Origin: a virus
IMG/VR virus record: IMGVR_UViG_3300030380_004378
Span: 1-47,411 of that record
Length of the DNA: 47,411 nt
Direction: 5' to 3' (one strand)
In this document: piece after piece, positions 7,289 through 15,826 of the stretch
How positions within the stretch are numbered: position 1 is the first letter of the stretch
How the letters are laid out: each line of letters begins with the position of its first letter
Notes under the pieces: model-generated
The model's input: only the letters and a program-made list of their open reading frames with translations
The model's database searches: none
What the model was told of the DNA's origin: nothing
Program-made: the position numbers and the translations under genes

Positions 7289-8301
7289 TAATAATAATCC
7301 CACATATAGGAACGATCTCCATATTCATCAGTCTTCCATAAATCACCGTCTTTGTCAACAAATGTGTCTTCATCGAAACCATCTGAAATAAAACCAAAGG
7401 GTGCCATATCCTGCTCTATTTGATTTTTTTGTTCTTCATATATTCTCTTTCGCACATCATTATCAGTCATTTCCTTAAAGTAATCTTGTGCCACTAACCA
7501 CGAGAATATTACAAGACACATTGCTAGGTCATCATTACATCCCTCTTCTGCCTCAAATGAATTATGTTTCTGAGCAAATGTTGTAAGTTCTGATATGATA
7601 TCATAGTCACAAACTAATATTTTATCGTCTTCAAGTAATGTTTTGAGATTAGAACATCCTAACTTTTTAACTGCTGCTGTAGTTCTAACTCCAAGTTGAG
7701 ATCTCTTCCCACTAAAACCAGCACCAACAACCTGACCATTACGACCACGTTGTGAACACATTAATAAGTTTTCATACTCTAAATCATAATTTAGAATCGA
7801 TGCTACCTGATCTCCAATATCATTTACTTCGACTAAAACAAATGCCTTATTATATGCCATTGCAATATCGTGTATTACATTTGGAAATAACATCGGTTTG
7901 ATTTCATTATTTCTATATTTACCTACAACCTTATATGGAAACTCTGTGATATCAAATACGAGAAAAGCGGAATAATCATTTCCAAGACCACGAGCAACAT
8001 CGACTGTAATTAGATAATTATGATCCTTTCTTGGTGCCTCATAGATATCAAGACCTGCATTTTTCTGTATTGGGTCATTGAATACGAGAGTTTTTAATTT
8101 AGATGGAGCAATAAGTGTATTAACAGATCCTAGAAATTCACACTCAAACTCAACCTTGAACTGTGCCTCTGATGTGTTGGCAATTGTTTGTTCTTTCCAA
8201 ACCTGATCACGACCTGGCACTTCAGACCAATGAACTTCTGTTGGCACATATTCATTTTTCTTTCTTTCAGCATCGTGCCACATACGGTAGAAATGATTCA
8301 T
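7288..8301 (-). CDS. 17: Large terminase gp17, C-terminal part (nuclease domain), separated by an internal break
   Basis: This 337-codon frame is the C-terminal two thirds of gp17. It holds the RNase H-like nuclease that cuts concatemeric DNA, with acidic residues in YLITVDVARGLGNDYSAFL, FVLVEVNDIGD and CNDDLAMCLVIFSW, matching the three catalytic acidic positions of T4 gp17. The listed ATG (MNHFYRMW) is internal: the same frame continues upstream to 8337 and encodes KTKVIIVSTPRG, the coupling motif that normally follows the ATPase Walker B region. The native protein therefore did not start here. Translation from this ATG might occur, but it would make a nuclease fragment lacking the ATPase. 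Confidence 0.9.
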   Translation of the reverse strand: MNHFYRMWHDAERKKNEYVPTEVHWSEVPGRDQVWKEQTIANTSEAQFKVEFECEFLGSVNTLIAPSKLKTLVFNDPIQKNAGLDIYEAPRKDHNYLITVDVARGLGNDYSAFLVFDITEFPYKVVGKYRNNEIKPMLFPNVIHDIAMAYNKAFVLVEVNDIGDQVASILNYDLEYENLLMCSQRGRNGQVVGAGFSGKRSQLGVRTTAAVKKLGCSNLKTLLEDDKILVCDYDIISELTTFAQKHNSFEAEEGCNDDLAMCLVIFSWLVAQDYFKEMTDNDVRKRIYEEQKNQIEQDMAPFGFISDGFDEDTFVDKDGDLWKTDEYGDRSYMWDYY

Positions 8302-8321
8302 ACCTCGTGGTGTTGATACAA

Positions 8322-8858
8322 TTATGACCTTTGTTTTTTGTCAAGAAAGATGACATTATAGGATCCGCCTCGGACAGCAGATGAAGAAGTAGAGTTAGCT
8401 GAAATTTTGGATCCATTTTCGATCTCCAGTGATCCTTTATTCCAAGATATGATACCCTGTTGCATCCATCTTGGCAAGTTTTCGTATGCTAATTGTAATC
8501 TACCTAATAGATCACGGGCAGTTGATGCCTTGTTTGCAAGTATAGCAATATTAACATTATCATTAAATATTGCATAATGTAGAAGGTATGATACAACTGT
8601 TGTCGATTTACCTGTCTGCCGAGGCATCTTGCATATATTGAAACGGTTTTCATGGAAGTTTTTAATTAATTTTTTCTGAAAATCATATTGCTTAAATGGA
8701 ACTAATCCCTCATCAAGAGATACGATCTTGATATAGTTGTTTGCAAAATAAACAGGATCATCCTTACACTTCAAGAATTCACGGATATTTTCCTCCGTGA
8801 ACTCAATCGGTGTATTTGCTTTTTTTAGATTAGGATTACCAAGATAGACTTCACTCAT
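8322..8858 (-). CDS. 17: Large terminase gp17, N-terminal part (ATPase domain), truncated
   Basis: This 178-codon frame is the N-terminal ATPase part of the DNA-packaging motor. Walker A is MPRQTGKSTT (about residues 78-87), and the Walker B beta strand is NVIFLD (168-173). Cyanophage and T4 gp17 continue with an acidic residue and about 25 more residues before the STP motif. Here the sequence after LD is six A residues and CAAAGG, reading KKQRS and a stop. The rest of the gene resumes in another frame at 8337. The catalytic glutamate after Walker B is thus missing, and the ATPase could not work as written. The start at 8858 follows the upstream mosaic gene by nine bases. Confidence 0.9.
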   Translation of the reverse strand: MSEVYLGNPNLKKANTPIEFTEENIREFLKCKDDPVYFANNYIKIVSLDEGLVPFKQYDFQKKLIKNFHENRFNICKMPRQTGKSTTVVSYLLHYAIFNDNVNIAILANKASTARDLLGRLQLAYENLPRWMQQGIISWNKGSLEIENGSKISANSTSSSAVRGGSYNVIFLDKKQRS

Positions 8859-8867
8859 TTTTCTTTA

Positions 8868-11800
8868 TCAGCAGTTCCAGCGACGTAATGCCTTATTTAT
8901 TCTTGAATCTGGATCTCTACTTGTCTTTGCAGAAGTTAGTTTCTTTTTCATACCTTTCATTCTTCTACAGAATGATAGTCTTCTCTTTGCTGATTTAGAA
9001 CCTTTCTTTAATTTTTTAGGGTCTTTTGTTACAGCAGTCTTTAATTTAGAACCAGGATTTTCTTTCTTATAAGCATTTACTGCTTTTTGACTCATGCCAT
9101 CAGTTTTATCTTTTCGATTAGTTTTTTGCCAATCTTCACCTAAGTCATCTCTCCAATTAGACATATTTTCTTTGAGTGGTTTAGGTTTAATTATATCAAC
9201 AGTTTCAATTTCTGTAAACTTGATATCATCTACATTCCAATCTTGAATTGTAAGTGCCTCATCGGTTATACTTTCACCCATTCCTCTTCTTAATCTAATA
9301 TTTTCATTTTCTTTATCAGCTGCGGATTTCCTTGCTACTTGTTTTGCAAGTCCTAAACCCTGACCTGCAGCTGATACACCTGCAATGGTTAACATAGTTT
9401 TTGGAGCAACAATATAAGGTAGTGATTTACCAACTCCCATACCAAGTCCACCTAGTAAAGATAATCCTGCTTTACTTTTACTTAATTTAAGTGCTCCTAA
9501 AGCAAATTTTCCTAATCCTCCTAAAATACTAGGACTTTCATCAATATTTTCTTCTTTCATTGCTTGTTTGCGAATGGTTGCAAAGTATACTTTCTTACCC
9601 TCCTCTTTACCATATTGTTTCTGCATATTCTTCTTCATATCAGACTTATCATACTTCTTTTTCAATCTATCATCTTTTCTTTTCTCTTTTTCAGTCATTT
9701 TCTTTTCATCAATGACTTCACCTTCTGGTTCATAATGTGCTAGGTTAATATCAGGACCTCCCAATGTTTTTTTAATTTTTTTACCTTTACCTACACCGTG
9801 TATATTTTTATCAATACCATCATCTAGATTTTTCATTGTCCCCTTTATATTATCACCTGTTACATTTTTTTTCTTAGGTGATTCGTCAATAGACTCACCC
9901 TCTGGTTGATAAGATGCACCTAAAAAATTATCACGATATCTTTTTAACATATCAGGTGTCATGTTAGGATCTTTTTTTCTTTTACCCTTTCCTGTTGCAG
10001 TTTTAATTAAAACATCGGTTGCACCTTCAATCACTCCATCGTAATCGAGTTCTTCCTTCCGAGTTTTACTTTTGGACTTTTTTACGCAGTTTGGATACCT
10101 CTTACCGAACATTGTTTTCATGCCTTTCTTTTCATAACCTGCCCAACACTTCTCATCTAAAGTTGATCTCCAATCATAATGATCTTTAGTAACGACTTTA
10201 CCTTTGTTTTTAATAACATTAGCAACTGTTCCAGCAGTGTCAACCTTTCTACCTGTGCCAGGTTTATAATTTGCTTTATCTTTTTCTTTCTTTATTGCTC
10301 CACCTATTGCCATTCCAGCACCCGCCAATCCAGCAAGTGCACCCCCTAAACCTTCTTTCATCTCCTTTTTCTTACCATAAGTTTTGCAAGGTGTTTGACC
10401 ACATCCACAATTCTTATCATCACCTACACCTGCTGCTCTAAGTTCTTTTGCTTGTTTAGTGTGCATTGCAACTGCTTTATCAAGTTGACCTGGTATTGCA
10501 TTTGCTTTCTTTCCAGCATCTTTCTTAAATTCAGGAGACTTTCTTAATCTTTCTGCCTGACTTTTATGTAATGCAACTGCCTTATCTAACTCTGCTGGTA
10601 TTTTATTTACCGCAGAACCATAATGTCCTTCTTTGATATCATCTTCATGAGGTATGGTGTTACCATCTTCATCTTTACGATGATGCTCTGCCAAAGCATC
10701 TCTCCAACGATAATGAGGTGTTTTATAAACCTTTGCTTCATATTCAACTTCTTCTTTACGACTGTTACCCCAATTTGCAGCACCTACCTTACGACATTTG
10801 ACTAATGCACCTGATGCGTATGCACTTGGCCAGACTGAATATCTTGACTTGACTTTATGATAACAAGCATCTTTCGTGCCACTACCTTTACCTTTCTTAT
10901 CTTTTACTTCAGTAATTGTGTCGTGACACTCACACTCACAGTTATCACAACTCTCACCACATTTCTGACAACCTTCTTCCAATATTGCATCTCCTACCAC
11001 CACACCATTCTCAGCAAACCATCCACGATTTACTTCGATTGCATATCTAATATTACCATTTGGATATACTGGTATTGAACTTAATGGATTTAATTCTTTG
11101 ATACTTTCAATGATACCCTCTTCGTTTATAAACGCAATATCAAGAGGTATAAAAGTATTCTTCATATGGAAAGAATGCTGACCTGTCTCCTCAAATATAA
11201 AGAGCATACCACGATCCTGTTCCAAACTTTCACGGAACATCATACCTAACCTAAACTCTCCGTCATTTTGTGGAACCTCAAGTTGAAGTGGTAGTGAGAT
11301 AAATTCTTCTTTCATTTTCTTTTTCTTTTTAGGTTTATCAGTTGAAACATAAGTTGGTTTTGCAGCACCACTCTTACTTTGTTGACCTGGATCTGCCTTC
11401 TTCTTTCTTCTCGCTGCTGATAGTCTTTCTTTCTTACTCATACTTGCTCTCTTTGCAGATGATACACACTTTGGAGTGCCCTCACCAGGTTCGTCACTAG
11501 CACAAGTGCCACCAGTAACTACGTTCACCCATCCACCTTTACCGTCTTTGGATTTAGAACCCTTGAACCATTTGCGGAGTGAACCTTCTTTGACTTCCTC
11601 TTTATCAGTCATATAATCCGCTGCAGTATCAAGATAATCTGCTGCCTTTGTAATTTTAGACTGAACCCACGCTTTTACATCACCCTCACCTTTACCAACT
11701 TTTTTCTTAATTTTCTTCGCAGCAACCATAACATTATCCGTTTGACGACGAATCATTTCGTATTCGTGATCTCCCTTCTTTTCTTCATTCATTGCTTTTG

Positions 11801-12290
11801 TTTTCTTTTTCATTGAGTTGATATACTTTCGGAAGATTGCAGCTTCTGCGGTCTTACCCATCACCCTCGCTCTTTGTTCCATAGCAATCGCTGCTTGGAT
11901 TTTATGAGCATGTTTTCTACTTGATTTACGAATTTTTGCCACGCTTGCTTTAGCAGTAGCAACGTCCTTGAAACCAAGTCCATGAATAGTTCCTTTAGGA
12001 TCTTCATCTGTGTATAAATCGCTATGTTTTTTAGACTTAGCGGGTTGACCTTTTTTACGAGGAATGCGAGGATTTGATTCCTCTGCCATTCTTTTCTTTT
12101 TACCCTGACAATGTGCCTTTTGACTAAATCCTTTTGGATTATTACAGTCAATTGATTTTTTATATTTTCCAGACCAACCCTCTTTAACAAGGAAACCGTC
12201 CTCACGCATTTTATATCCGTCAGGTATTGGTTTACACTTCTTATCGGTGTTGCAGTAGTAAAATCCTTTTTTGCAGGACTTTGTACCCAT
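8868..12290 (-). CDS. 1140-residue mosaic protein with DUF192 domain and several small Cys/basic modules
   Basis: A lysine-rich, multi-module protein placed between gp16 and gp17. Modules visible in order: a Cys motif CKKGFYYCNTDKKCKP (6-21); IDCNNPKGFSQKAHCQGKKK (47-66), a motif I recognise from other viral proteins; a helical basic domain from KHSDLYTDEDPKGTIHGLGF (88-107) to about 165; a Cys pair region (263-275); a DUF192 domain (about 334-437; GMMFRESL, GMLFIFEE, SFHMKNTFIPLDIAFI, AIEVNRGWF); a five-Cys cluster (441-455); a motif with WPSAYASGALVKCRK (487-501); a tandem repeat IPAELDKAVALHKSQAERLR (564-583) and its copy at 599-618; CGCGQTPCKTYG; two Gly/Ala-rich hydrophobic stretches (648-666, 922-980); and a basic C-terminal domain from GMSQKAVNAYKKENPGSKLK (1065-1084) to RRWNC. 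The motif WRxxLxE occurs three times. Similar modules are found in cyanophage structural proteins; virion location is inferred. Confidence 0.85.
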   Translation of the reverse strand: MGTKSCKKGFYYCNTDKKCKPIPDGYKMREDGFLVKEGWSGKYKKSIDCNNPKGFSQKAHCQGKKKRMAEESNPRIPRKKGQPAKSKKHSDLYTDEDPKGTIHGLGFKDVATAKASVAKIRKSSRKHAHKIQAAIAMEQRARVMGKTAEAAIFRKYINSMKKKTKAMNEEKKGDHEYEMIRRQTDNVMVAAKKIKKKVGKGEGDVKAWVQSKITKAADYLDTAADYMTDKEEVKEGSLRKWFKGSKSKDGKGGWVNVVTGGTCASDEPGEGTPKCVSSAKRASMSKKERLSAARRKKKADPGQQSKSGAAKPTYVSTDKPKKKKKMKEEFISLPLQLEVPQNDGEFRLGMMFRESLEQDRGMLFIFEETGQHSFHMKNTFIPLDIAFINEEGIIESIKELNPLSSIPVYPNGNIRYAIEVNRGWFAENGVVVGDAILEEGCQKCGESCDNCECECHDTITEVKDKKGKGSGTKDACYHKVKSRYSVWPSAYASGALVKCRKVGAANWGNSRKEEVEYEAKVYKTPHYRWRDALAEHHRKDEDGNTIPHEDDIKEGHYGSAVNKIPAELDKAVALHKSQAERLRKSPEFKKDAGKKANAIPGQLDKAVAMHTKQAKELRAAGVGDDKNCGCGQTPCKTYGKKKEMKEGLGGALAGLAGAGMAIGGAIKKEKDKANYKPGTGRKVDTAGTVANVIKNKGKVVTKDHYDWRSTLDEKCWAGYEKKGMKTMFGKRYPNCVKKSKSKTRKEELDYDGVIEGATDVLIKTATGKGKRKKDPNMTPDMLKRYRDNFLGASYQPEGESIDESPKKKNVTGDNIKGTMKNLDDGIDKNIHGVGKGKKIKKTLGGPDINLAHYEPEGEVIDEKKMTEKEKRKDDRLKKKYDKSDMKKNMQKQYGKEEGKKVYFATIRKQAMKEENIDESPSILGGLGKFALGALKLSKSKAGLSLLGGLGMGVGKSLPYIVAPKTMLTIAGVSAAGQGLGLAKQVARKSAADKENENIRLRRGMGESITDEALTIQDWNVDDIKFTEIETVDIIKPKPLKENMSNWRDDLGEDWQKTNRKDKTDGMSQKAVNAYKKENPGSKLKTAVTKDPKKLKKGSKSAKRRLSFCRRMKGMKKKLTSAKTSRDPDSRINKALRRWNC

Positions 12291-12295
12291 TATAA

Positions 12296-12727
12296 TTATT
12301 CAGAGCTATTACTATTTAGTATTCCATCTTTTAACATTTTTGAGAGTTCACTGGTAGAACCTACAAATAATGCGTTATTAGTAACAGTATTTTGTTGTTT
12401 AGGATTATCCTCTTCAATCTCTTTTACCTTTTTATGTAAATCTGCTAACTTATCTGTTGTATCTGCAACACTTTTAATTAATTGACCTGCGACTTCATAT
12501 GCTCTCGGACTTGCAGTTTCACCAGCAACCTCCATAATACCATTAATTGCCTCTTGTCCTTTTTCAATCAGTGAGTAAAGATTACCTCTTGTGTAATCAT
12601 AATCTTTACTTACATCATCAGTAAGTTTCTGAATTTGATTTTTTCTTTTTTCATCTTTAACAATATCAGTGTCTTCAACAGGATCAGTGTTGAAAGTATC
12701 ATTTAATGAATCATAAGAATTTTTCAT
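12296..12727 (-). CDS. 16: Small terminase subunit gp16
   Basis: A 143-residue, largely helical acidic protein resembling cyanophage gp16, slightly shorter than T4 gp16 (164). Its core is QKLTDDVSKDYDYTRGNLYS, LIEKGQEAINGIMEVAGETA and SPRAYEVAGQLIKSVADTTD (about residues 33-92). gp16 forms a ring that recognises concatemeric DNA and regulates the gp17 motor. It lies two bases after gp15, as in T4. In T4 gp16 and gp17 are adjacent, whereas here the 3.4-kb mosaic gene separates them. Confidence 0.9.
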   Translation of the reverse strand: MKNSYDSLNDTFNTDPVEDTDIVKDEKRKNQIQKLTDDVSKDYDYTRGNLYSLIEKGQEAINGIMEVAGETASPRAYEVAGQLIKSVADTTDKLADLHKKVKEIEEDNPKQQNTVTNNALFVGSTSELSKMLKDGILNSNSSE

Positions 12728-12729
12728 GA

Positions 12730-13581
12730 TTAAACATCCACACCCCTATTTGGAGCAAAATCTTTAGAGTCACCAAAGAATGTTCTTTCTTCAGTGAAAC
12801 CGAAATCATCACCTGGTTCGATGAATGGTTCGTCTTGTTTATCTATAACACCATCATCGTTATAATCCTTCTTCGCTTTAGGAACCACGGTATATCTTTG
12901 TTCTCTCTTTGCAGTTTTTGTGTCGGTGCTTGAATAGTAATCAACCTGAACCTTACGAATAAGTCCTTCAGGTGTTTTTGCAATATGACCAAACATGAAT
13001 GTTTTTGCAGTAAATGATAAAGTATAAATTAATGCTCTTCTGGTTGACATATCTCCTTCATAATCATCCTGCTGTGATATATTATTTAATATCATCGGCA
13101 CATCTCTTTTTTCTCCAATCGATTTTACTAGATCAATTGAAAGTGTAAATCCTGGTTGGAAAAAAGGTAGTATCTGCTCTAGTATTTGTAATCCATCATC
13201 TTGAAGTTTTACCAAAATATTTAATTCAAAACCTAAATTATATGGAACTGGCATAAAAACTTTTTTTATTTTATCACCATCTTCTTTATCAACTGCCTTA
13301 AATGTTTGTGTTATACCTGCTTTTCTTGTTGAATCATAAGATATATTTGTTATCTCAAAAGACATTCTTGGTAATGTAATTTGAGTTGCCTTATTTAATT
13401 CTGGTTGTTGTTGGATTCTTGCTAGAAACTTTTGTCTAGGACCATATGCAACTGGAACTTTGATTTCTGATATTGGATTACCCGCTTGATCCTCATGACG
13501 CACATGAATATCATTAAACAATGTCCCAAATGCGATAACTGTTTTCCTAATTATTTCGTGATAAAAGTAATTTCCTAACAT
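12730..13581 (-). CDS. 15: Tail sheath stabilizer / tail completion protein gp15
   Basis: A 283-residue protein (T4 gp15 is 272). Gp15 forms the hexameric terminator that caps the sheath and tube and joins the tail to the neck. Family-like stretches are MLGNYFYHEIIRKTVIAFGT and the following FNDIHVRH, KVPVAYGPRQKFLARIQQQP, and LPRMSFEITNISYDSTRK. Its ATG overlaps the gp14 stop as TAATG, so the two neck genes are translationally coupled. The C-terminal part is hydrophilic (DYNDDGVIDKQDEPFIEPGD). Confidence 0.95.
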   Translation of the reverse strand: MLGNYFYHEIIRKTVIAFGTLFNDIHVRHEDQAGNPISEIKVPVAYGPRQKFLARIQQQPELNKATQITLPRMSFEITNISYDSTRKAGITQTFKAVDKEDGDKIKKVFMPVPYNLGFELNILVKLQDDGLQILEQILPFFQPGFTLSIDLVKSIGEKRDVPMILNNISQQDDYEGDMSTRRALIYTLSFTAKTFMFGHIAKTPEGLIRKVQVDYYSSTDTKTAKREQRYTVVPKAKKDYNDDGVIDKQDEPFIEPGDDFGFTEERTFFGDSKDFAPNRGVDV

Positions 13582-14993
13582 TAAAATGTACCAAATGGAT
13601 TAGATTCCGTGAAATCGAGAATAGCATCCGCCTCACTCTCAAAAATGTCACCTTCATTATATTTATCGGTGCGATCTTCATCATCATAAATTGAGACGCT
13701 AAATAATGCCTCTGAAGTGAGACCTTTAATATCCTCTCCCTTAAAGAATCCAGATATGGTTGTTCCAATTCCAACGTTACTAACTCCTAAAATTCCAGTA
13801 TCTTGATCCCAAGATTTAACTCTTGCTTGTGCTCCTGAACGCATTCCTTGAACTATTTCATTAAACAAGTAAGTTCCAACACCACTAATCGTCTCTGGAT
13901 TAGATATTGTGACTGTTGGGTTAGTAGTATAGGCAGTGCCAGGATTTGATACAAAGATTGAATTGACCTGATTAAATCCGCCACCAGCATCACCTATTGA
14001 TGCAATACCAACTGCACGATCACTTGCAATACCAGCAGGAGGAACAGAAACTGTAACAACAGGTGCTGTTCCAAATCCAACACCATTGTCTGTCATAGTA
14101 AATCGTATAACACCCTTGGTTACTGTATTAATAGAACAAGTTGCAGCTGCACCTGTTCCTCCACCACCTGAGAATGTAATTATTGGTGGAGTGGTATAAT
14201 TTGCACCTGCGTTTGTAAGTAATATTTTTTCAATTGATCTTACTCCTGCTCTTTCTGTAGTAAATGCAACTGCGGTAGCATTATCACCAGATAAACCACT
14301 AGGCGATGTGCTAATTGCAACAGTTGGTGTTCCAGTGAACCCAGAACCATCGTCATTCAAGAATATCTCACGAATATATCCACTACCAATAGATGCAACT
14401 GCTGTCGCTGTTCTACCAACACCTACTAATTTAAGCGTAGAAATAAACCCTTCTTCTTGAACCTGAGTGTCGATAAGATCGAGAGAAGTGTCAATAACTT
14501 CATCCTCATACTCGAATAACTCACATTTAAGTTTATAGACATAATTTTTGCCTAATTGATAGAATGGATCTTCATGTTCTACAAATTTTATTTCAAATAA
14601 TCTAGCACCTAATGGAAAAAATACTAGATCACCCTCTCTTGGTCTTGATGATAAATCAATATCACCTGATGACTCCATAAATGGTGCTATAAATTCCTCA
14701 AACCTTTCTTTTGATACAGTGAGTTCAACTTCATCTCTGAGACTCATACCAAATTTAGTTAAGACATCACCAGCTCCTGAGTATCCATCATATGAATTAA
14801 CATACATTTCAACAGAAAAGTTATCATCAAACTTTGATGCTGTTACTTCTTCAATAATTGTTGCTTTATTTACAAATTTTCTTGGTATATAAGTTACTTC
14901 TATACCATAAAGTCTTAGTTGTTCATTAATTAAATCTTGAACTAATCTTTGCTCTCCTTGAGTTCCCTGTTGAAAATACGGATTTAATGCCAT
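13581..14993 (-). CDS. 14: Neck protein gp14 with a large beta-repeat insertion
   Basis: The N-terminal 185 residues (MALNPYFQQGTQGEQRLVQD, EVTYIPRK, KFGMSLRDEVELTVSKERFE, GDLVFFPLGARLFEIKFVEH) and the C-terminal part from about 370 match gp14, which with gp13 forms the neck between portal and tail. The protein has 470 residues, against 256 in T4. The extra length is residues about 190-368 and holds four degenerate copies of a short beta unit: GSGFTGTPTVAIS, GANYTTPPIITFS, GVGFGTAPVVTVS and GTAYTTNPTVTIS. The insertion probably projects from the neck. Related repeats occur in gp8 and the two giant proteins of this window. Confidence 0.93.
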   Translation of the reverse strand: MALNPYFQQGTQGEQRLVQDLINEQLRLYGIEVTYIPRKFVNKATIIEEVTASKFDDNFSVEMYVNSYDGYSGAGDVLTKFGMSLRDEVELTVSKERFEEFIAPFMESSGDIDLSSRPREGDLVFFPLGARLFEIKFVEHEDPFYQLGKNYVYKLKCELFEYEDEVIDTSLDLIDTQVQEEGFISTLKLVGVGRTATAVASIGSGYIREIFLNDDGSGFTGTPTVAISTSPSGLSGDNATAVAFTTERAGVRSIEKILLTNAGANYTTPPIITFSGGGGTGAAATCSINTVTKGVIRFTMTDNGVGFGTAPVVTVSVPPAGIASDRAVGIASIGDAGGGFNQVNSIFVSNPGTAYTTNPTVTISNPETISGVGTYLFNEIVQGMRSGAQARVKSWDQDTGILGVSNVGIGTTISGFFKGEDIKGLTSEALFSVSIYDDEDRTDKYNEGDIFESEADAILDFTESNPFGTF

Positions 14994-14999
14994 TATACA

Positions 15000-15821
15000 T
15001 CACCCAATAAAGTCAAGAGGAGGCATCTCATAATCTTGTGCCATTCTGTTTCTTAATTGTTCTAATTCTTTAACTCCCTCATCATATATTTCTCTACCAT
15101 TGAGTTCTATACCACCAGGTAATTTAGTTCCTCTAAATTTAATTAAATTCTGACCCCATTGTTTTTTAATTAATGCAGTAAAATATCTCTTAACGAAGGG
15201 ATCATTATATATCTGTTCTGTATCTATCGCACGAAGACAATCAATAACTATAAAATTATCCACTGTTTCTGCACCCCAATCAATATCAAGATATAATCTA
15301 TCTTGTCTCATGTTAAATCTGATCTGTTTCTCTGTTGTTAACAAAAAGTCAATATCTTCTAGATATGTTTTTGTCATTGCAAATTGTAAAAGATTAACTG
15401 AGTTAAAGTAGTATAAGTCATTTAAGAATAACTGATACTTAATACTAAACATTCCTCCAGAAATAGAACTACTATCAAACTTGAATATACGATGCACTCC
15501 TAATATATTTTCTGGGACTGATAAGAAATTAGATGTCTCATAAAAATCGCTTGATACAGTTACATTTGATGTCTGAATACCAGACGTAGTAACTATACCA
15601 ACTCCATCTGTTCCTTTTGCTGTACCTCTATCAATATCATCCTGTGTTATCTTATACTTTAAATATATTCTTTCAATACCATCATAATGACGCTCCTGAT
15701 ATATTTGCACTGTATCATTTACAGCATCATGGAGTTGATCATCATCAATATTGATCTCTAAGACAGGTGCTCCTAGTTGACGCAATCCGTAGTTTATAAG
15801 TTGTCCTCTATTACTTGGCAT
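15000..15821 (-). CDS. 13: Neck protein gp13
   Basis: A 273-residue protein (T4 gp13 is 309). Gp13 binds under the portal and, with gp14, closes the filled head and gives the tail a docking site. Family-like stretches are QLINYGLRQLGAPVLEINID, the following DDQLHDAVNDTVQIYQERHY, and YNDPFVKRYFTALIKKQWGQ near the C-terminus (about 205-224). It precedes gp14 by six bases and follows a 58-codon coiled-coil gene by five bases. Confidence 0.95.
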   Translation of the reverse strand: MPSNRGQLINYGLRQLGAPVLEINIDDDQLHDAVNDTVQIYQERHYDGIERIYLKYKITQDDIDRGTAKGTDGVGIVTTSGIQTSNVTVSSDFYETSNFLSVPENILGVHRIFKFDSSSISGGMFSIKYQLFLNDLYYFNSVNLLQFAMTKTYLEDIDFLLTTEKQIRFNMRQDRLYLDIDWGAETVDNFIVIDCLRAIDTEQIYNDPFVKRYFTALIKKQWGQNLIKFRGTKLPGGIELNGREIYDEGVKELEQLRNRMAQDYEMPPLDFIG

Positions 15822-15826
15822 GGTTA

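Noticed and set aside
7288-8858. Programmed frameshift as explanation for the two gp17 frames
   Set aside because: The A run at the junction invites this idea, but simple slippage would not restore the roughly 25 residues missing between Walker B and the STP motif.
7288-8858. Intron or homing endonuclease in gp17
   Set aside because: Sequence is missing rather than added at the break, and the two parts are separated by only a few bases.
11861-12205. 114-residue minus-strand frame inside the mosaic gene
   Set aside because: It lies fully within the long mosaic frame, whose Cys and basic modules are clearly protein-like; the shadow has no recognisable features.
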